From contig NZ_BAABLK010000015.1 in NCBI RefSeq assembly GCF_039544305.1, positions 57,488 through 121,487 of the forward strand: a stretch of DNA of 64,000 nucleotides, in the 5' to 3' direction. A program made the translations under genes and the position numbers. The DNA is from Paeniglutamicibacter antarcticus_C. Its GTDB lineage: Bacteria; Actinomycetota; Actinomycetes; Actinomycetales; Micrococcaceae. Of this stretch, positions 59,523 through 64,000 are shown one piece after another. Position 1 is the stretch's first letter. Each line of letters begins with the position of its first letter. Below the pieces are notes generated by a model. That model made no database searches, had not been told where the DNA came from, and worked only from the letters and a program-made list of their open reading frames with translations.

Positions 59523-62500
59523 ATGGCCCTGACGATTTCCTATCCCGACGCCCTGCCCGTTTCCACACGCCGCGATGACATCATGTCGGCCATCAAGGAC
59601 AACCAAGTGGTGATCGTCGCCGGTGAAACCGGATCCGGCAAGACCACGCAGCTGCCCAAGATGCTCCTGGAGCTGGGCCTGGGCGAACGCGGCATGATCG
59701 GGCACACCCAGCCCCGCCGCTTGGCAGCCCGCACCGTGGCCGAACGCATCGCGGAAGAGCTCGGGACCACGATCGGCGCCGAGGTCGGATTCCACGTCCG
59801 GTTCACCGGCGAGGTCTCCCGGGACACCAAGGTCAAGGTGATGACCGACGGCATCCTGCTCGCCGAGATCCGGCGCGACAAGCTGCTGAAGAAATACAAC
59901 GCCATCATCATCGACGAGGCCCACGAGCGCAGCCTGAACATCGACTTCCTGCTCGGCTACCTGGCCCGGATCCTGCCCAAGCGCCCGGACCTGAAAATCG
60001 TCATCACCTCGGCCACCATCGACCCGGAACGATTTGCCGCGCACTTCGCGGCACCGGGGCCCGAGGGTGAAGACCCGGTTCCCGCTCCCATTATCGAGGT
60101 CTCCGGACGCACCTTCCCGGTGGAAATGCGCTACCGGCCGCTGAACCCGGCCGACGGGATGGACGAAGACGAGCTGGACCCCGACGCCGCCGTGGAAGAC
60201 CGGGATCCGCTGGACGCCATTACTGAGGCCGTTGACGAACTGGCCAAGGAGGCACCCGGGGACATCCTGGTCTTCTTCCCCGGCGAGCGCGAGATCCGAG
60301 ACGCCGCCGAGGTCCTGCGCGCCCGGGTGCAGACCAACAAGGCCCTGGCCGGAACCGAGATCCTGCCCCTGTTCGCCCGGCTCTCGCTGGCCGAGCAGCA
60401 CCGGGTGTTCAACCCCGGGAAAAACCGCCGTATCGTGCTGGCCACCAACGTCGCCGAGACCTCCCTGACTGTCCCGGGGATCAAGTACGTCATCGACACC
60501 GGCACCGCACGCATCTCGCGTTACTCGCACCGCACCAAGGTCCAGCGCCTGCCCATCGAACGGGTCTCCCAGGCCAGCGCCAACCAGCGTTCGGGTCGTT
60601 GCGGCCGCGTCTCGGACGGCATCGCCATCCGCCTGTACTCCCAAGAGGATTTCGAGACGCGTCCGGAGTTCACCGACCCGGAGATCCTGCGCACCAACCT
60701 TGCCGCGGTGATCCTGCAGATGAGCGCGATGGGGGTGGTGCGCAGTGCACGCGACGTCGCCTCCTTCCCGTTCCTCCAGCCCCCCGAGGCCAAGTCGATC
60801 AACGACGGTGTGGCCTTGCTGCGCGAACTCGGTGCCATGCACACCGGCACCGAAGCCACCATCACCGAAATCGGCAAGAAACTGGCGCAGCTTCCGGTGG
60901 ATGTGCGCCTGGGCCGGATGATCGTGGAATCCGGTTCCCGGGGGTGCGCCAAGGAAGTCATGGTGCTGGCCGCCGCACTGTCCATCCAGGACCCGCGCGA
61001 GCGACCCAGCGAGGAGACCGGCAAGCGCGAGCGTGCCCAGGAACTGCACAAGCGCTTCGCGGACACCAAGTCGGATTTTTCCTCGCTGCTGAACCTCTGG
61101 CGCTACCTGCAGGAAAAGCAGAAAGAACTTTCCTCCTCCGCCTTCCGCCGGCTGTGCAAGAACGAATACATCAACTACCTGCGCGTGCGCGAATGGCAGG
61201 ACCTGTTCACCCAGCTGCGCCAGCTGGCCAAGCCGCTGGGCATCACCCTGTCCCCCGACGCCGTGGACGCCTCGGCGAACGAGGAAGCCATCCACATTTC
61301 CCTGCTCACCGGCCTGCTGGGCCACGTGGGCTCCTGGGACGAGCGCAAACGCGAATACGTCGGCGCCCGCGGCACCCGGTTCTCGGTGTTCCCCGGCTCG
61401 GCACTGTCCAGGAAGTCCACCGAGTGGGTCATGGCCGCCGAACTGGTGGAGACCAGCCGGCTCTGGGCACGCACCGTGGCACGCCTTGATCCCAAGTGGG
61501 TCGAGGAAGTCGCCGGGGAACTGCTCAAGGCCAGTTACTCCGAGCCGCACTGGTCGCGCAATTCCGGCGCGGTGATGGGATACGAGAAGGTCACGCTCTT
61601 CGGGCTGACCATCGTGGCCAAGCGCCGCATCCAGTACTCGCGGGTTGATCCGGAGCTCTGCCGCGAGCTGTTCATCCGCAACGCGTTGGTGGAGGGGGAC
61701 TGGAAGACCCACCACAAGTTCTTCGCCCGCAACCGCCGCGTGCTCGAGGACATCGAGGAACTCGAGACCCGCATGCGCCGGCGCGACTTGCGCGTCTCGG
61801 ATGAGGACCTCTTTGACTTCTACGACTCGAAGCTGGGCCCCGAGGTGCTCTCGGAGCGGCACTTCGACAAATGGTGGAAGGGTGCACGGCACCAGGACCC
61901 CACGCTGCTGGACTTCGATCCCGAGTCCCTGATGCAGGGCGATGCCACCGAGCTGGACCAGGATGCCTACCCGCGCACGTGGCGCCACGGCACCCTTGAC
62001 CTGGACTTGGTCTACGAATACAACCCTGCGGCCCGCCCCGGGGAATCTGACGGGGTCTCGGTGCGGGTTCCTGTGCTGTTCCTGAACCAGCTGGATCCGG
62101 TGCGCTTCCGTTGGCTCATTCCGGGGCTGCGCGTGGAGCTGGTGACTGCCCTGATCAAGTCGCTGCCCAAGGCCATCCGCAAGAACTTCGTGCCCGCCCC
62201 GGATGTGGCCCGGACCGCCGTTACCGCCCTCGAGGCAGATTTCGACCCGGAGACCGATGACCTGGCCACCTCGCTGGAGCTGGTGCTGCGCCGGGCCAAG
62301 GGCGTGGTGATCCCCCCGGGGTCGTGGAACTGGGATGGGTTGCCGGAGCACCTGCGCTTCACCTTCACCGTCATCGACTCCGATTCCAAGATCCTGGACG
62401 AATCCCAGGACCTGGGCCTGCTGCAACAGACCCTTGCCACTGCCAACCGTTCGGCCCTGGCGCGATCGCTGGGCATCAAGCCCGGCGCCTCGCTGCCCAC

Positions 62501-63506
62501 GGGCAAGTCCGGTGGACCCGACGCGCGGGCAGCAGCAGGCAAGAAGGGCGCCGGCGCGAAGAACTCCCCGCCCGCTTCGGTGCGCGGCAAGGGCGCCACG
62601 GTGGCCACCACCATCTGGGAACGCTCCGGACTCACCGACTGGGACACCGGGCTGGGCAACAACGGGAGCATCACCACCAAGGTCGTCTCCGAGGTCGCCG
62701 GCCAGCAGGTCACCGCCTACCCTGCGTTGGTCGATGCAAAGACCTCGGTGCGCCTCACGGTCTTTCGCAACGAGGCCGAGCAACTTGCGGCCCACCGTTC
62801 CGGGGTGATCCGCCTGCTGCTGCTCAAGGTCCCCTCGCCCTCGCGCTACGTGCTTGACCACCTGAACAACACCGAAAAGCTGGTCTTCACGCAGAACCCG
62901 CACGGCAGCGTCGAGTCCCTGATCCAGGATTGCTCCATGGCCGCGGTCGATAGGTTGGTGCCCCAGTCGCTGCCCTTCACCAAGTCCGGGTTCGATGCGC
63001 TCTACGAGAAGGTGCGTGCCGAGTTGATCGACACCGTCTTTGACGTGACGGCCATCGTGGAGAAGGTGCTCTCCGGCACCCGGCGGATCAACAAGGAAAT
63101 CAAGTCGGCGTCCTCGATGGCGCTGATCAATGCGTTGAACGATGTCAAGACCCAGCTCTCCCAGCTTGTCTATCCGGGATTCGTTGCCTCAACCGGTTAT
63201 GCCCAGCTTGCGCAGCTGCCGCGGTACATTGCCGCGATCGAGAAGCGCCTGGAGAAGCTCAAGGACGGCAACGTCGCCCGCGACAATGCCGCAACATTGG
63301 ACATCCAGGGTCTCGAGGACGAATATGATGCCGCCTTGGAGATGCTGCTGCCGGGCATGATCACTCCCCCGGTGCTGGCCTCGGTTAAGTGGATGCTAGA
63401 GGAATACCGGGTCAGCCTCTTCGCCCAGGAGCTTGGCACCGCCTATTCGGTCTCCGGCAAGCGGATACGCACCGCGGTGCGCGAGGGACTCGCCGCCGCC
63501 CGGTAG
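59523..63506 (+). CDS. hrpA: ATP-dependent RNA helicase HrpA (DEAH family)
   Basis: 1327 residues, the family's usual length. Walker A AGETGSGKTTQLPK (about 33-46), DEAH motif IIIDEAHERSLNIDFLLGYL, VITSATIDPERFAAHFA, TNVAETSLTVPGIKYVID and motif VI QRSGRCGRVSDG. The HA2/OB region and the DUF3418 C-terminus follow, with a short Ala/Lys-rich linker (ARAAAGKKGAGAKNSPPASV) near 1000-1020. TTGGAG precedes the ATG. HrpA resolves stalled or colliding ribosomes in E. coli; the same role is inferred. Confidence 0.95.
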   Translation: MALTISYPDALPVSTRRDDIMSAIKDNQVVIVAGETGSGKTTQLPKMLLELGLGERGMIGHTQPRRLAARTVAERIAEELGTTIGAEVGFHVRFTGEVSRDTKVKVMTDGILLAEIRRDKLLKKYNAIIIDEAHERSLNIDFLLGYLARILPKRPDLKIVITSATIDPERFAAHFAAPGPEGEDPVPAPIIEVSGRTFPVEMRYRPLNPADGMDEDELDPDAAVEDRDPLDAITEAVDELAKEAPGDILVFFPGEREIRDAAEVLRARVQTNKALAGTEILPLFARLSLAEQHRVFNPGKNRRIVLATNVAETSLTVPGIKYVIDTGTARISRYSHRTKVQRLPIERVSQASANQRSGRCGRVSDGIAIRLYSQEDFETRPEFTDPEILRTNLAAVILQMSAMGVVRSARDVASFPFLQPPEAKSINDGVALLRELGAMHTGTEATITEIGKKLAQLPVDVRLGRMIVESGSRGCAKEVMVLAAALSIQDPRERPSEETGKRERAQELHKRFADTKSDFSSLLNLWRYLQEKQKELSSSAFRRLCKNEYINYLRVREWQDLFTQLRQLAKPLGITLSPDAVDASANEEAIHISLLTGLLGHVGSWDERKREYVGARGTRFSVFPGSALSRKSTEWVMAAELVETSRLWARTVARLDPKWVEEVAGELLKASYSEPHWSRNSGAVMGYEKVTLFGLTIVAKRRIQYSRVDPELCRELFIRNALVEGDWKTHHKFFARNRRVLEDIEELETRMRRRDLRVSDEDLFDFYDSKLGPEVLSERHFDKWWKGARHQDPTLLDFDPESLMQGDATELDQDAYPRTWRHGTLDLDLVYEYNPAARPGESDGVSVRVPVLFLNQLDPVRFRWLIPGLRVELVTALIKSLPKAIRKNFVPAPDVARTAVTALEADFDPETDDLATSLELVLRRAKGVVIPPGSWNWDGLPEHLRFTFTVIDSDSKILDESQDLGLLQQTLATANRSALARSLGIKPGASLPTGKSGGPDARAAAGKKGAGAKNSPPASVRGKGATVATTIWERSGLTDWDTGLGNNGSITTKVVSEVAGQQVTAYPALVDAKTSVRLTVFRNEAEQLAAHRSGVIRLLLLKVPSPSRYVLDHLNNTEKLVFTQNPHGSVESLIQDCSMAAVDRLVPQSLPFTKSGFDALYEKVRAELIDTVFDVTAIVEKVLSGTRRINKEIKSASSMALINALNDVKTQLSQLVYPGFVASTGYAQLAQLPRYIAAIEKRLEKLKDGNVARDNAATLDIQGLEDEYDAALEMLLPGMITPPVLASVKWMLEEYRVSLFAQELGTAYSVSGKRIRTAVREGLAAAR

Positions 63507-64000
63507 GCCAATGGGACCGAACCGGCCCCGTCAAGGCAACCACACAAAACCACGTGGCTCGAACACGTGGTGCAGCGGCCGCTCAACGGCGTGCCACATG
63601 GCATGTGCCCCGCTCCGAACAGTCCTCGATCGGAGAAACGCTCGGGCGCAATCGGTTGCCGCACCGGGAGCTACGTTCGGTGCGCCAAGGAATCCCTGTG
63701 GTTTGGACCGCCATGGCCGCACTCTAAAGCCGGGGCCGGGGATCGGGCCCCCGGTCAGGACCCAACCTGCAGGCACGAGCTCGCCAGAGTCGCCGCGCAC
63801 AATGCCGGTGGAAACGTCACAGGCGCGCATCCACGCTGAGGAACAGCTCTCCGGTTTCCAAACGCTCGCATTACCCCCGTTACCTTTTAACTAGCCCCTT
63901 AAACGGACTCATTGAGGAAGAATTGGGGTTGCTGGCCTGTCGGTCTCGGCATGATTCACTCCCCCTGTTCTTTCATGATCCGGGGGGTGCTGTCACCGAG
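63507..64000. other. Window end without a supported gene
   Basis: 494 bases after hrpA. A CCACGTG/CACGTGG hairpin (63550-63570) may belong to the hrpA transcript end. The short frames here have mixed composition and no domain I recognise. The base composition near 63860-63920 is richer in A/T and could be a promoter region for a gene beyond the window. Confidence 0.4.

Noticed and set aside
59307..62903. A 1198-residue open frame antisense to hrpA
   Set aside because: It mirrors the hrpA codons; the translation is rich in Gly, Asp, His, Gln and Val from antisense GC3 bias and has no domain. HrpA covers the region with all helicase motifs.
63507..64000. Short frames after hrpA as possible genes
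   Set aside because: Mixed composition, overlapping on both strands, no ribosome binding site or known motif.

Overview
The window is chromosomal DNA from a high-GC Gram-positive bacterium, most likely an actinobacterium of the Micrococcaceae (Arthrobacter, Glutamicibacter or Paeniglutamicibacter type). The evidence is the GC-rich third codon positions, frequent GTG/TTG starts, several leaderless starts, a Rho factor with a long Arg/Asp/Asn-rich insertion, NucS in place of MutSL, and gene order. From about 11.4 to 52.2 kb the genes run in the order known from Mycobacterium tuberculosis Rv1292-Rv1341 (argS, lysA, hom, thrC, thrB, rho, prfA, prmC, tsaC, wecA, atp operon, DUF2550, nucS, thioredoxin-like protein, pncB, clpS, DUF2017, murI, metallo-beta-lactamase fold protein, rph, rdgB). 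The genus is inferred, not proven.

Layout. 0-8 kb: the end of a truncated ferredoxin-reductase-like frame, then a sugar-phosphate cluster. PRC-barrel protein, transaldolase and a eukaryote-like transketolase lie on the minus strand. A short, probably NAD-linked 6-phosphogluconate dehydrogenase, a HAD phosphatase and glucose-6-phosphate isomerase lie on the plus strand, divergent across a 0.7 kb spacer. 8.2-11.2 kb: a four-gene envelope module of DUF4397 exported protein, class F sortase, ECF sigma factor and zinc-type anti-sigma factor. 11.4-18 kb: rdgB, rph, Rv1339-like metallohydrolase, murI, DUF2017 and clpS on the minus strand, with the NAD-salvage pair pncB-pncA divergent. 18-25.7 kb: an SF2 helicase, the small zinc-type protein DUF3039, a two-gene ABC exporter, a CXXC-less thioredoxin/TPR protein and a large membrane protein. 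25.9-30.4 kb: AI-2E family transporter, a small zinc-type protein, nucS, nagA and a cold-shock gene with a structured leader. 30.4-38.8 kb: DUF2550 and the complete F-type ATP synthase operon, read right to left.

38.9-43 kb: wecA, tsaC, prmC and prfA. 43-52.2 kb: rho, then the aspartate-family and arginyl-tRNA synthetase genes in one minus-strand run (argS-lysA-hom-thrC-thrB). A tRNA-Arg(CCG) diverges from argS. 53-56 kb: a carboxylesterase and cardiolipin synthase. 56.3-59.1 kb: a three-gene ABC importer of the TrpX/PF04392 type. 59.5-63.5 kb: an HrpA-type RNA helicase. The last 0.5 kb holds no gene I can support.

Most of the window is conserved core genome. I see no CRISPR array, transposase, prophage or plasmid function. 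The less described material is the DUF4397/sortase/sigma module, the helicase-DUF3039 pair, the NAD-type pentose-phosphate cluster with a human-like transketolase, the repeat-rich Rho insertion, the missing rpmE between rho and prfA, a set of structured intercistronic RNAs, and about nine genes whose starts sit 6-7 bases after a TANNNT-like box, as expected for leaderless mRNAs.
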